From Micrococcaceae bacterium UBA6021 (lineage in GTDB: Bacteria > Actinomycetota > Actinomycetes > Actinomycetales > Micrococcaceae), in NCBI GenBank assembly GCA_002427975.1, contig DIZT01000199.1, positions 4,472-29,605 on the forward strand: DNA of 25,134 nt, read 5' to 3'. This document shows positions 6,089 through 14,578 of this stretch, in pieces. Under the pieces are notes generated by a model. The model was given only the letters and a program-made list of their open reading frames with translations. It did not search any database and had not been told where the DNA came from. The first letter of the stretch is position 1, and the number at the start of each line of letters is the position of its first letter. Both the position numbers and the translations under genes were made by a program.

Positions 6089-7668
6089 GCGAGTCCGGCG
6101 GTAATGCAGGCGGCAGGGGCGGCAGCGGAAGCGGCGCCCCGGGCGGCGGGCGCGGCAACAGCGGACGCGGCAAAGGAGGGCCGCGGGACGGCAGCCAGCG
6201 CAACGCCCAAGGCCGCGAACGGAACCGCCCCTCCCAACGGAGCTTCACCGAAAACGCTCCGGCGCAGCGGACCCGCCGGGCGGACCCGGCCCGGCTGGTG
6301 GCTTTTGAAGTCCTGCGTGCGGTAGCCGCCGAGGACGCCTACGCCAACCTGGTGCTCCCGTCCCGCATCCGTCATCACGGCCTGGACAAGCGCGACGCCG
6401 GCTTCGCCACCGAGCTCAGCTACGGCGCCTTGCGTGGACAGGGTACCTACGATGCCATCCTGGCCCGCTGCGTTGACCGGCCGCTGGACCAGCTTGACCC
6501 CGCCATTCTCGACGCCCTGCGGATCGGCACCCATCAGCTCCTGGCCATGCGGGTCCCGGCCCACGCGGCCCTGGATCAGACCGTTGGCCTGGCCCGTGCC
6601 GTCATTGGCGCCGGCCCCTCCGCCCTGATCAACGCGGTCCTGCGCAAAGTCTCCGCACACACGCTGGAAGAGTGGCTGGAACAGCTGCTCAGCGACGAGA
6701 CGGACGAAACCAGGATCGCCTCGATCCGCTATGCCCACCCGGAGTGGATTGTCCGGGCCTTGCGGCAGTCGCTTGTCGCCCACGGCCGTCCTGTCAGCGA
6801 AATCAACGAACTCCTGGACGCCGACAACGCCGCCCCGGTGGTCAACCTCGTGGCGTTGCCCGGACTGGGAAGCCTTGATGAAGCCCTCGAAGGCGGGGCC
6901 ACGCCGGGAGAACTCGTCGAAGGCTCGGCGCTCTCCAGTGGCGGCGACCTCGGCCGGCTCGCCTCAGTCCGCGAAGGGAGCACCCGGGTCCAGGACGTCG
7001 GCTCGCAGCTCGTGGCCCGCGCAATGGCCGCCGTCGACCTTGGGACCGGTACCGGCAGCGACGGGGCGGGCGAACGCTGGCTCGATCTCTGCGCCGGTCC
7101 CGGCGGCAAGGCGGCGCTGCTCGGGGCGCTCGCCCGGCAGCAGGGCGCGACCCTGCTGGCTAACGAGCCCGCACCGCACCGCGCCAAGCTGGTACGGCAG
7201 GCCCTGGCCGCCGTTCCGCACGAGATCTGGCACGTGCGCACCGGCGACGGCCGCGAGGTGGGCACGGAGATGGCGGAGAGCTTTGACCGTGTCCTCGTCG
7301 ACGCGCCCTGCACCGGGCTGGGCGCCCTGCGCCGCCGCCCCGAGTCGCGCTGGCGGCGCACCCCCAAGGACCTGACGGACCTCGGACCACTGCAGCGCGA
7401 ACTGCTCAAGTCCGCGCTGGCTGCAGTCAAACCCGGCGGCGTCGTGGCCTACGTGACGTGCTCGCCGCACCCCGCAGAGACCACCGCCGTCGTCAGCGAT
7501 GTGCTGCGCAAACGCGACGACCTCGAACTGCTCGACGCCGGTGCTGTGCTGGACGGGGTCAGCCTGACCGGCCACCTGGACGCCGGGCACGAACACACTG
7601 CCCAGCTCTGGCCGCACATCCACAGCACCGACGCCATGTTCCTGGCCCTCATCCGGAAGAAAGCCTGA
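6085..7668 (+). CDS. rsmB: 16S rRNA (cytosine-967-C5)-methyltransferase, RsmB/Sun family
   Basis: A 527-residue SAM-dependent methyltransferase. Residues 1-65 are a Gly/Arg/Ser-rich low-complexity extension with RGG-like steps. Residues about 66-190 form the NusB-like RNA-binding domain (ARLVAFEVLRAV, ALRIGTHQLLAMRVPAHAAL). The catalytic domain has the SAM motif LDLCAGPGGK (333-342) and both cysteines of the RNA m5C class: C409 in DAPCTGLG and C459 in VTCSPHP. A segment near 310-330 (GTGTGSDGAGE) is another short linker. The basic, disordered N-terminus makes the protein longer than the E. coli enzyme and may help bind RNA. It overlaps fmt by ATGA. Confidence 0.95.
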   Translation: MSESGGNAGGRGGSGSGAPGGGRGNSGRGKGGPRDGSQRNAQGRERNRPSQRSFTENAPAQRTRRADPARLVAFEVLRAVAAEDAYANLVLPSRIRHHGLDKRDAGFATELSYGALRGQGTYDAILARCVDRPLDQLDPAILDALRIGTHQLLAMRVPAHAALDQTVGLARAVIGAGPSALINAVLRKVSAHTLEEWLEQLLSDETDETRIASIRYAHPEWIVRALRQSLVAHGRPVSEINELLDADNAAPVVNLVALPGLGSLDEALEGGATPGELVEGSALSSGGDLGRLASVREGSTRVQDVGSQLVARAMAAVDLGTGTGSDGAGERWLDLCAGPGGKAALLGALARQQGATLLANEPAPHRAKLVRQALAAVPHEIWHVRTGDGREVGTEMAESFDRVLVDAPCTGLGALRRRPESRWRRTPKDLTDLGPLQRELLKSALAAVKPGGVVAYVTCSPHPAETTAVVSDVLRKRDDLELLDAGAVLDGVSLTGHLDAGHEHTAQLWPHIHSTDAMFLALIRKKA

Positions 7669-7686
7669 CCCGTGAAAGGTTCCTCC

Positions 7687-8367
7687 ATGCCGCAATGCTG
7701 CATCAACCCGAGCATCCTGTCCGCCGACTTCGTCAACCTCGAAGCCGAACTGCAGCGCATCAGCAACGCTGACGCCGTGCACGTGGACGTCATGGACAAC
7801 CACTTTGTCCCCAACCTCACCATCGGGCTGCCCGTAGTCCAGCGGATCCAGGCTGTCAGCCCCGTTCCGCTGGACGCCCACCTGATGATCTCGGACGCCG
7901 ACCGCTGGGCGCCGGGGTTCGCCGACGCCGGGCTGGCATCGGTGACTTTCCACGCTGAGGCCTCCATCGCACCGGTCAAACTGGCCCGAGAACTGAGGGC
8001 CCGCGGCTCCAAGGCCGGCATGGCGCTGCGCCCGGCCACCGCCGTGGAACCCTACCTGGACATGCTCGAGGAACTGGACATGCTCCTGATCATGACAGTG
8101 GAGCCGGGCTTCGGCGGCCAGGCCTTCCTGGACCTGACCCTCCCCAAGATCCGCAGGGCACGGGCAGCCATTGACGGCTCCGGCATCGATGTCGCCATCC
8201 AGGTGGACGGCGGCATCACCGAGGAGACCATTCTCCGGGCGGCAGAAGCCGGCGCGAACGTCTTTGTAGCGGGTTCGGCTGTCTACGGCGCCGACGACCC
8301 GGCAGCAGCCATCGAACGGCTCCGCGAGGCAGGCAGCATTAAGTTACGTGCCGGGTCGGCGGAATAG
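7687..8367 (+). CDS. rpe: Ribulose-phosphate 3-epimerase
   Basis: A 226-residue TIM-barrel enzyme interconverting ribulose-5-phosphate and xylulose-5-phosphate. Metal and catalytic residues appear in their usual places: H32 and D34 in VHVDVMD, H65 in DAHLMI, D174 in [16 protein letters not shown] is the phosphate-binding/active-site loop. A GTG at 7672 is in frame, but the ATG at 7687 is preferred: GAAAGG lies seven bases before it, and [15 protein letters not shown] matches the family's start. It follows rsmB by 18 bases and supplies a pentose phosphate route to the ribulose-5-phosphate used by RibB in the operon downstream. Confidence 0.96.
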   Translation: MPQCCINPSILSADFVNLEAELQRISNADAVHVDVMDNHFVPNLTIGLPVVQRIQAVSPVPLDAHLMISDADRWAPGFADAGLASVTFHAEASIAPVKLARELRARGSKAGMALRPATAVEPYLDMLEELDMLLIMTVEPGFGGQAFLDLTLPKIRRARAAIDGSGIDVAIQVDGGITEETILRAAEAGANVFVAGSAVYGADDPAAAIERLREAGSIKLRAGSAE

Positions 8368-8396
8368 TCTGGACCACGTTGTGGTTATGGCACAAT
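8368..8396 (+). promoter_or_regulatory. Possible promoter of the rib operon
   Basis: CACAAT (8391-8396) could be a -10 with a poor -35 (TCTGGA, 8368-8373) 17 bases upstream. An ACCAC-GTT-GTGGT inverted repeat (8373-8385) lies within the spacer. A start at about 8403 would place the riboswitch aptamer almost at the 5' end of the mRNA, which is why a promoter is expected here. Confidence 0.3.
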
Positions 8397-8409
8397 AGCA
8401 ACACACATT

Positions 8410-8558
8410 ACGTGCTCCGGGGTCGGTGTAAGTCCGAACCGGCGGTGATAGTCCGCGACCCGCGAGCCGGCGCTTTCCCACCAGGGAAGGAACCGGCGGA
8501 CGGTTGAACCGGTGAAATTCCGGTACCGACAGTTAAAGTCTGGATGAGAGAAGCACGT
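8410..8558 (+). ncRNA. FMN riboswitch (RFN element)
   Basis: The closing P1 helix is ACGTGCT (8410-8416) with AGCACGT (8552-8558). Conserved RFN blocks appear in order: GGGGTCGGTG, CCGAACCGGCGGTGATAGTC, CCGCGACCCGCG, GAACCGGTGAAATTCCGGTACCGACAGT and GGATGAGAG. Between them is a variable arm (TTTCCCACCAGGGAA). RFN elements bind flavin mononucleotide and turn off riboflavin synthesis genes. It stands 177 bases ahead of ribD, in the right orientation. The sequence after P1 has no terminator with a U-run, suggesting control of translation and not of transcription. Confidence 0.96.
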
Positions 8559-8610
8559 ACAGCTGTATCTGTGGCGCCTTTTGGCGGTGCGGCCTTCTGC
8601 TGTCGTATAC

Positions 8611-8675
8611 CCCCGGAGCCATCGCGGTTCTAGAGGGAAGGAACGACAACACACATGAACCCCTTGCGATGGCTC
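8611..8675 (+). promoter_or_regulatory. Candidate riboswitch expression platform (sequestering hairpin with alternative pairing)
   Basis: GAGCCATCGC (8616-8625) pairs perfectly with GCGATGGCTC (8666-8675), and GGTTC (8626-8630) pairs with GAACC (8657-8661), leaving CCTT bulged. The loop (8631-8656) holds the purine-rich GGAAGGA and most of an ATG at 8655. CCCCGGAGC (8611-8619), overlapping the 5' strand of this hairpin, is the exact complement of GCTCCGGGG (8414-8422) in the 5' part of the aptamer. The two pairings cannot coexist. This is what a ligand-dependent ribosome-site switch needs; the mechanism itself is inferred. Confidence 0.6.
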
Positions 8676-8738
8676 TTTGAAGCCAGGATTTCCCATGAGC
8701 CGGGAACCGAAGCCACCATGACGGTGGCTGCCACATGA
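8655..8738 (+). CDS. Upstream ORF (27 codons) in the ribD leader, translationally coupled to ribD
   Basis: ATG at 8655, 27 sense codons, TGA at 8736-8738. The stop overlaps the ribD ATG (8735) as ATGA. GGAAGGA (8636-8642) lies 12 bases ahead of its start, a somewhat long spacing. The peptide starts MNPLRWLFEARISHEPG and ends in MTVAAT. It has no similarity I recognise and no run of a single amino acid. Because ribD itself has no good Shine-Dalgarno, the likely role is to bring ribosomes to ribD and make its translation depend on the riboswitch hairpin that holds this ORF's start. It is not certain that it is translated. Confidence 0.5.
   Translation: MNPLRWLFEARISHEPGTEATMTVAAT
8711..8729 (+). 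promoter_or_regulatory. Small hairpin just before the ribD start
   Basis: AGCCACC (8711-8717) pairs with GGTGGCT (8723-8729) around a 5-nt loop, five bases before the ribD ATG. It covers the only G-rich stretch (GGTGG) that could act as a ribosome site for ribD. A ribosome finishing the upstream ORF would unfold it. Confidence 0.4.
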
Positions 8739-9853
8739 CCCGGATCGAAAAGCTGACGGCGTTCAGCGCCGCCGAAACCGCCGCCATGGACACAGCGCTC
8801 GAAGAAGCCCTGCGGGGCCCGCGCGGAGCCAACCCACTGGTGGGCGCCGTCGTCATTGATGCTGCGGGCCGCCAGCAGGTTACCGGATACCACCGCGGTG
8901 CGGGCACCCCGCACGCTGAGGCCGACGCGATCGCGCAGGCCACAGCAGCCGGGCTGGATCTTAGCGGCTCCACGATGGTGGTCACGCTTGAACCGTGCGA
9001 CCACTCCGGCCGCACAGGCCCGTGCAGCCAAGCCATCATTGACGCTGGAATCGCCGACGTGGTCTACGCCGTCGACGATCCGCATGACCCTGCGGCGGGC
9101 GGCGCAGCAACCCTCCGGGCAGCAGGTGTGCGCGTCCGCAGCGGGCTCGCGGCCGAGGAGTCATTCGAGCTGAACCGCCAGTGGTTCGAAGCCGTGGCCG
9201 CGCTTCGCCCGTTCGTGACGCTGCACATTGCCCAGACACTGGACAGCCGGATCGCCGCTGAGGACGGGACGAGCCAATGGATCTCCTCGCCGGAATCCCT
9301 CGCTGACAACCACGGGCTCAGGCGGCGGATCGATGCGATCCTCGTGGGCACCCAGACGGTGCTGGTGGACAATCCGCGGCTGACTGCCCGCGATGCGTCG
9401 GGCGCCACATCGGGCAAGCAGCCCCTGCGTGCAGTGATGGGCCTGCGGGACATTCCGGCCGACGCCGCCGTCCGCGGTGATGACGGGTACGTGCTCCACC
9501 TGCCGACACGTGATCCGCACGAGGCACTCTCGCTCCTGTACACGGCGGGAATCCGTCACGTCATGGTGGAGGGCGGCTCACTCATCCTGAGCTCATTCCT
9601 GGCAGCCGGGCTCGTGGACGAACTCATTGTCTACGTTGCCCCTACCCTGCTGGGCTCCGGAACGCCCGCCCTCAACGGACTCGGGATCACCACCCTCGCG
9701 GACGCCCGCCACTGGGACTGGGACCCGTCCGACGGCGGCGCCGTGCTGACCCTGGGCCGGGACCTCAGGCTGCACCTCCGTCCAGCACCAACCGAAACTT
9801 TCGAACCACAACCATCCCGCGCTGCCGCGGAACCAGCCCTGGGAGGCTACTGA
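8735..9853 (+). CDS. ribD: Bifunctional riboflavin biosynthesis deaminase/reductase
   Basis: A 372-residue protein with two domains. The N-terminal CDA-fold deaminase (about residues 15-145) has the zinc and catalytic residues H60 and E62 (TPHAEAD), C88 and C97 (PCDHSGRTGPC), and the substrate motif NPLVGAV. The C-terminal reductase starts near RPFVTLHIAQTLDSRIA and includes GTSQWISSPE, ILVGTQTVLVDNP and VMVEGGSLI. It catalyses two consecutive steps from the GTP cyclohydrolase II product towards ArPP. The start at 8735 overlaps the stop of a 27-codon leader ORF. An internal ATG (residue 18) is possible but has no better ribosome site. The stop shares one base with the ribE start (TGATG). Confidence 0.95.
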   Translation: MTRIEKLTAFSAAETAAMDTALEEALRGPRGANPLVGAVVIDAAGRQQVTGYHRGAGTPHAEADAIAQATAAGLDLSGSTMVVTLEPCDHSGRTGPCSQAIIDAGIADVVYAVDDPHDPAAGGAATLRAAGVRVRSGLAAEESFELNRQWFEAVAALRPFVTLHIAQTLDSRIAAEDGTSQWISSPESLADNHGLRRRIDAILVGTQTVLVDNPRLTARDASGATSGKQPLRAVMGLRDIPADAAVRGDDGYVLHLPTRDPHEALSLLYTAGIRHVMVEGGSLILSSFLAAGLVDELIVYVAPTLLGSGTPALNGLGITTLADARHWDWDPSDGGAVLTLGRDLRLHLRPAPTETFEPQPSRAAAEPALGGY

Positions 9854-10488
9854 TGTTTACCGGAATTATTGCCGAACAAGGACAGGTGCTGTCCGTGGAG
9901 CGCGACGGCGACGCCAGCGCAACCCTCCGGCTGCGCGCCCCCGGCACCACTGAGGGACTCGGCCTCGGCGGGTCCATTGCCGTCAACGGGGTCTGCCTGA
10001 CGGCCACCGCAATCGACGGCAAAGAGTTCAGCGTTGACGTGATGGGGGAAACCCTGGTCCGCAGCACCATCGGCGAACTCGCCGCCGGTGACTCGGTGAA
10101 CCTAGAGCGTTGCGTCCCCGCCGGCGGCCGGCTGGACGGCCACGTCGTCCAGGGCCACGTCGACGGCGTCGGGCAGCTCTTGGAGCGCGAAGCCCTCGGC
10201 AACTGGGAGCGCCTCCGGTTCGGTGTGCCGGCCAACCTCGCCCGCTACATCGCCGAGAAGGGCTCCATCGCCATCGACGGCGTCTCGCTGACCGTCACGG
10301 CGGTCAGCCCCGCTGCCGAACCGGAGCCCTGGTTCGAAGTGGGGCTGATCCCCACCACGCTGGCCGAGACCGGCCTGGGAGCAAAAGAAACCGGCAGCAG
10401 GGTCAACCTCGAAGTGGACGTACTCGCGAAATACACCGAACGGCTGCTGGCATTCAGCACCGGCGCAACCACCGGGGGCGAACGATGA
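9853..10488 (+). CDS. ribE: Riboflavin synthase, alpha chain
   Basis: A 211-residue enzyme that dismutates two 6,7-dimethyl-8-ribityllumazine molecules into riboflavin and the pyrimidine precursor. It begins with the diagnostic [10 protein letters not shown] and contains two lumazine-binding repeats. The first has [13 protein letters not shown] and the second [13 protein letters not shown], with [12 protein letters not shown] between them. GGGAGG lies six bases ahead of the ATG. It is tightly packed: TGATG with ribD, ATGA with ribB. Confidence 0.97.
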   Translation: MFTGIIAEQGQVLSVERDGDASATLRLRAPGTTEGLGLGGSIAVNGVCLTATAIDGKEFSVDVMGETLVRSTIGELAAGDSVNLERCVPAGGRLDGHVVQGHVDGVGQLLEREALGNWERLRFGVPANLARYIAEKGSIAIDGVSLTVTAVSPAAEPEPWFEVGLIPTTLAETGLGAKETGSRVNLEVDVLAKYTERLLAFSTGATTGGER

Positions 10489-11201
10489 ACGCCACCGTTC
10501 GGCTGCAGCCGGCCGCGGATGCCGGCCCCGTGCCTAACACAACCTTCGGACTTGACCCCGTGGAGAATGCCATCCGCGCCATGGCCGCCGGCCGGCCCGT
10601 GCTGGTGGTGGACAACGAGGACCGCGAAAACGAAGGCGACATCATCTTCGCCGCGCAGCATGCCACCCCCGCACTCATGGGCTGGACCATCCGGTACAGC
10701 TCCGGCGTCATCTGCGTCCCCCTGACCGGGGAGCGCGCCGACGCCCTGGCGCTGCCGCCCATGGTGGCCGTGAACCAGGACGCGAAGGGTACGGCGTACA
10801 CCGTTTCCTGTGATGCGGCAGTGGGGGTCAGCACGGGGATCTCTGCGACAGACCGTGCCCTCACGGCCCGCGTCCTTGCAGACCCCGGCGCCGGACCGGC
10901 CGCCGTGACCCGGCCCGGGCATATTTTCCCGCTGCGGGCCGTTAACGGGGGAGTGCGTGAACGCCCCGGCCATACCGAAGCGGCCGTGGACCTCTGCCGG
11001 CTCGCCGGACTGGAGCCAGTGGGCGTTATCGCGGAGGTTGTGTACGACGACGGTGAAATGATGCGGCTCGACGGGCTGCGGGGATTCGCCGCTGAACACG
11101 GGTGCCCCCTGATCTCGATTGAGGATCTGGTGGCTTACCTTGAAGCAGGGGCCGGGGCTCCCGCCGACAGTGACACCGGGCCGGACGCCCGGGTGGAGTA
11201 G
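10485..11201 (+). CDS. ribB: 3,4-dihydroxy-2-butanone-4-phosphate synthase (stand-alone)
   Basis: The 238-residue product converts ribulose-5-phosphate to the four-carbon unit of lumazine plus formate. Signature motifs are [10 protein letters not shown] (43-52, acidic Mg-binding loop), [28 protein letters not shown] (143-150) and GHTEAAVDL (162-170). In many actinobacteria this domain is fused to GTP cyclohydrolase II. Here the frame ends in TAG after a short acidic tail ([13 protein letters not shown]), and the cyclohydrolase begins as a separate gene with its own ribosome site. The start overlaps the ribE stop (ATGA), with a GGGGG run nearby. Confidence 0.96.
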   Translation: MNATVRLQPAADAGPVPNTTFGLDPVENAIRAMAAGRPVLVVDNEDRENEGDIIFAAQHATPALMGWTIRYSSGVICVPLTGERADALALPPMVAVNQDAKGTAYTVSCDAAVGVSTGISATDRALTARVLADPGAGPAAVTRPGHIFPLRAVNGGVRERPGHTEAAVDLCRLAGLEPVGVIAEVVYDDGEMMRLDGLRGFAAEHGCPLISIEDLVAYLEAGAGAPADSDTGPDARVE

Positions 11202-11211
11202 AGGAGTAATG

Positions 11212-11943
11212 ATGACGGCTTCCGGAGTTTCGGACGACAGCCACCAGAACGGCCACCATCGGGGGGCGGCCGGCAATGGCCGGGCCCACCACCCCGTGAG
11301 CGGCGGTCCCATTGTGCAGCTGCCCACGGCATTTGGCGATTTCATTACCCAGGCCTGGACAGATCTGGTCACAGGCGCCGAACACTTGGCGGTGAGCTCA
11401 CCCAATCCGCCCAGGGAAGGCGTGGCGCCACTGGTCAGGCTGCATTCCGAGTGCCTGACAGGCGACGTCTTCGGTTCCTACCGTTGCGACTGCGGCGAAC
11501 AGCTGGCCTATGCCCTGGAGCTGATCAACGAGTTCGGCGGCACCCTGCTGTACCTGCGCGGGCAGGAAGGCCGGGGGATCGGCCTGGCCAACAAGATCAA
11601 GGCCTACGCCCTCCAGGAAGCGGGCTTTGACACCGTGGAGGCCAACGAACAGCTGGGATTGCCGGTGGACGCCCGCTGCTACAAGGCGGCCGCCCAGATC
11701 CTGGCCGAGATGGGCCTCCACGAAGTCCGGCTCCTGAGCAACAACCCGGACAAAAAGAACAGGCTCGCCAAGGCCGGCGTGAAGGTGGTGGAAATGGTGC
11801 CCACCGAGGTGCCGTCCCGCGACCAGAACATCCGCTATCTGCAGACCAAAAAGGACCGCATGGACCACCGGCTGACGCTGGACACACACGTTGTTACGGT
11901 GCCAAGCGGCGCTGCCGACGATTTCGACCTCGACCAAAACTGA
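11212..11943 (+). CDS. ribA: GTP cyclohydrolase II (stand-alone)
   Basis: A 243-residue enzyme that opens GTP, the first committed step of riboflavin synthesis. The zinc site is C81, C92 and C94 in HSECLTGDVFGSYRCDCGEQL. GQEGRGIGL holds the catalytic Arg region, and LLSNNPDKKNRLAKAG is the typical C-terminal motif. Two in-frame ATGs are adjacent; the one at 11212 is preferred because GAGGAG (11201-11206) is five bases before it. The first 35 residues are a His/Gly/Asn-rich stretch outside the catalytic domain. It follows ribB by ten bases in a different frame. Confidence 0.95.
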   Translation: MTASGVSDDSHQNGHHRGAAGNGRAHHPVSGGPIVQLPTAFGDFITQAWTDLVTGAEHLAVSSPNPPREGVAPLVRLHSECLTGDVFGSYRCDCGEQLAYALELINEFGGTLLYLRGQEGRGIGLANKIKAYALQEAGFDTVEANEQLGLPVDARCYKAAAQILAEMGLHEVRLLSNNPDKKNRLAKAGVKVVEMVPTEVPSRDQNIRYLQTKKDRMDHRLTLDTHVVTVPSGAADDFDLDQN

Positions 11944-12450
<507 letters not shown>

Positions 12451-12467
12451 GTGGCAGCGAGCTGCCG

Positions 12468-12499
12468 GGGCGCGGTGTGTCTTCGCTCACATCGCGCCC
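12468..12499 (+). terminator. Hairpin after ribH (probable rib operon terminator)
   Basis: GGGCGCGGTGTG (12468-12479) pairs with CACATCGCGCCC (12488-12499) over 12 bp, including one G-U, around an 8-nt loop. No U-run follows. A smaller stem (GGCAG/CTGCC, 12453-12465) lies directly before it. The position, 17 bases after the stop and before the his genes, supports a U-less terminator. Confidence 0.55.
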
Positions 12500-12541
12500 G
12501 TCATGCAACGGCCCGACAGGCGCCCTCAGGGCCGCAGCAAG

Positions 12542-12547
12542 TAGGCT
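12542..12547 (+). promoter_or_regulatory. -10 box of a probable leaderless hisE promoter
   Basis: TAGGCT fits the actinobacterial TAnnnT -10 consensus and ends seven bases before the hisE GTG, so transcription would begin at or next to the start codon. There is no clear -35. A GTAGGG overlaps the same place and could alternatively be a ribosome site. Confidence 0.4.
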
Positions 12548-12554
12548 GTAGGGC

Positions 12555-12818
12555 GTGAAGAATTTCGAGACGCTGTTCGCTGAACTGAGTGAGAAGGCAG
12601 CCACCCGCCCGGCAGGCTCCCGCACCGTCGCTGAATTGGAGTCCGGAGTCCACGGCATCGGCAAGAAAGTCGTGGAGGAAGCAGCCGAAGTCTGGATGGC
12701 CGCTGAGTACGAATCCGATGAGGCCGCGGCCGAGGAAATCTCCCAGCTGCTCTACCACCTGCAGGTTCTGATGCTCGCCAAAGGCCTGACCCTGGAAGAC
12801 GTCTACAAGCATCTATAG
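12555..12818 (+). CDS. hisE: Phosphoribosyl-ATP pyrophosphatase
   Basis: An 87-residue all-alpha enzyme that hydrolyses PR-ATP to PR-AMP and pyrophosphate, step 2 of histidine synthesis. The MazG-like metal-binding core is visible as [26 protein letters not shown] and [14 protein letters not shown]. In most relatives the second motif ends in Asp (ExxD); here it reads EISQ. I remember an EEISQLLY segment in mycobacterial HisE, so this may be an actinobacterial trait. It starts with GTG, probably leaderless. It is followed after 93 bases by hisG, the preceding step of the pathway. Confidence 0.93.
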   Translation: MKNFETLFAELSEKAATRPAGSRTVAELESGVHGIGKKVVEEAAEVWMAAEYESDEAAAEEISQLLYHLQVLMLAKGLTLEDVYKHL

Positions 12819-12911
12819 CCACTGCGGCGCCCGGCGGTCAACAATTGCCTGCCGGTGCCCCGTGTGGCCCGTTTGCCTGATCCCTGGACCTCCCAACCAA
12901 GAAAGACCCCC

Positions 12912-13772
12912 ATGCTGCGAGTAGCCGTACCCAACAAGGGCTCCCTGTCCGAAGCCGCCTCCGCCATGCTCTCCGAAGCGGGCTACCGCCAACGCCGCGA
13001 CACCCGCGAGCTGGTCATGATGGACCCGGACAACGACATTGAGTTCTTCTTCCTCCGCCCGCGCGACATCGCCGTGTACGTGGGACGCGGAACGCTCGAC
13101 GTCGGCATCACCGGACGCGACCTGCTGCTTGACGCCGAGGTGGAAGCTGAGGAACTGCTGCCCCTGGGCTTCGCTGCCTCCACGTTCCGTTTCGCCGGGC
13201 CGGTGGGCGACTTCACCAAAGTGGAAGAGCTTGAGGGCAAGCGCCTCGCCACCAGCTACGACGGCCTGCTCCGCGGCTATCTCGCCGAGCGGGGCATCAA
13301 TGCCAAGGTGGTCCGGCTCGACGGCGCCGTGGAGTCCTCCGTGCGCCTGGGCGTAGCGGACGCCATCGCCGACGTCGTCGAAACCGGCAACACCCTCAAA
13401 GCTGCCGGGATGGAAATCTTCGGCGAGCCGATCCTCAAGTCAGAGGCTGTCCTGATCCGGCGCACCGGCGAAGGCGGAGCCGCGAACGGTACGGCGAAGG
13501 AGATTGAGGTCCTCATCCGCCGCCTGCAGGGCGTGCTGGTGGCGCGCCAGTACGTGCTGATGGACTACGACATCCGCAAGGAACTCGTGGAGGAGGCCGC
13601 AGCCCTGACCCCCGGCCTGGAATCACCCACCGTCTCGCCGCTGCGCGACTCCGAATGGGTGGCCGTCCGGTCCATGGTTCCGAAGAAGGAAACCAACCGG
13701 ATCATGGATGAGCTCTACGACCTCGGCGCCCGCGCCATCCTGGTCAGCAGCATCCACGCCTGCCGCATCTAG
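12912..13772 (+). CDS. hisG: ATP phosphoribosyltransferase (long form)
   Basis: A 286-residue enzyme catalysing the first, feedback-inhibited step of histidine synthesis (ATP + PRPP to PR-ATP). Motifs are [16 protein letters not shown] at the start, [10 protein letters not shown], and the PRPP-binding [12 protein letters not shown] (about 155-166). The C-terminal 75 or so residues ([11 protein letters not shown] to the end) are the ACT-like regulatory domain, which makes this the long, HisZ-independent form. The frame is open to 12855, but the ATG at 12912 matches the family start and has AAGAAAG upstream. The stop TAG lies within the ribosome site region of hisF. Confidence 0.96.
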   Translation: MLRVAVPNKGSLSEAASAMLSEAGYRQRRDTRELVMMDPDNDIEFFFLRPRDIAVYVGRGTLDVGITGRDLLLDAEVEAEELLPLGFAASTFRFAGPVGDFTKVEELEGKRLATSYDGLLRGYLAERGINAKVVRLDGAVESSVRLGVADAIADVVETGNTLKAAGMEIFGEPILKSEAVLIRRTGEGGAANGTAKEIEVLIRRLQGVLVARQYVLMDYDIRKELVEEAAALTPGLESPTVSPLRDSEWVAVRSMVPKKETNRIMDELYDLGARAILVSSIHACRI

Positions 13773-13785
13773 AAGGAACTCTGAC

Positions 13786-14562
13786 ATGGCTGTAGCTGTA
13801 CGGGTCATCCCCTGCCTCGACGTCGACGCCGGCCGCGTCGTGAAGGGTATCAACTTCGAAGGCCTCCGCGACGCCGGGGACCCGGTGGAGCTGGCACACC
13901 GCTACGACAACGCGGGCGCGGACGAACTGACGTTCCTTGATGTCACCGCGTCCTCGGGCAACCGCGAAACCACTTTCGACGTCGTCCGCCGCACGGCCGA
14001 GGAAGTCTTCATTCCGCTGACCGTAGGCGGCGGAGTCCGCGGCGTGGCCGAGGTGGACAAGCTCCTGCGTTTCGGCGCGGACAAGGCCTCCATCAACACG
14101 GCCGCCGTAGCCCACCCGGATGTCATCAACGAAATCAGCCGGCACTTCGGTTCGCAGGTGCTTGTCCTGTCCGTGGACGCCCGCCGGACCCGGCCCGGGT
14201 CCCGGCCCACGCCGTCGGGCTTTGAAGTGACCACCCACGGCGGCCGCACCGGCACCGGGATCGACGCCATCGAGTGGGCCAGGGAAGCCGCAGACCGCGG
14301 CGTCGGGGAAATCCTGCTCAACTCCATCGACGCCGACGGCACCAAGGACGGCTTTGACCTGGAACTGATCCGTCTGGTCCGGGCCGCAGTGAAAGTGCCG
14401 ATCATCGCCTCAGGCGGCGCCGGGGAACCGGCCCACTTCCCGCCTGCCGTAGCCGCAGGAGCGGACGCCGTGCTGGCAGCATCAATCTTCCACTGGGGCC
14501 CGGACAACATGATGTCCCAGGTCAAGCAGGCCATCCGCGACGCAGGCTTCGAAGTCCGTTAA
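13786..14562 (+). CDS. hisF: Imidazole glycerol phosphate synthase, cyclase subunit
   Basis: A 258-residue TIM-barrel protein that, with glutaminase HisH, makes imidazole glycerol phosphate and AICAR. Catalytic aspartates are D12 ([13 protein letters not shown]) and D131 (LVLSVDARR). Phosphate-binding loops are [19 protein letters not shown] and [15 protein letters not shown] at 13771-13777 lies eight bases before the ATG. HisH is not in this window, and neither are hisA, hisB, hisC or hisD, so the histidine genes are scattered. It is the last gene before an inverted repeat and a convergent gene. Confidence 0.96.
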   Translation: MAVAVRVIPCLDVDAGRVVKGINFEGLRDAGDPVELAHRYDNAGADELTFLDVTASSGNRETTFDVVRRTAEEVFIPLTVGGGVRGVAEVDKLLRFGADKASINTAAVAHPDVINEISRHFGSQVLVLSVDARRTRPGSRPTPSGFEVTTHGGRTGTGIDAIEWAREAADRGVGEILLNSIDADGTKDGFDLELIRLVRAAVKVPIIASGGAGEPAHFPPAVAAGADAVLAASIFHWGPDNMMSQVKQAIRDAGFEVR

Positions 14563-14578
14563 GGACCGGTTATTGCGT

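Noticed and set aside
5422..6783. 453-codon minus-strand frame over fmt and rsmB
   Set aside because: Antisense of two well-supported genes, with low-complexity Ala/Pro/Arg content produced by the Gly/Arg-rich rsmB start.
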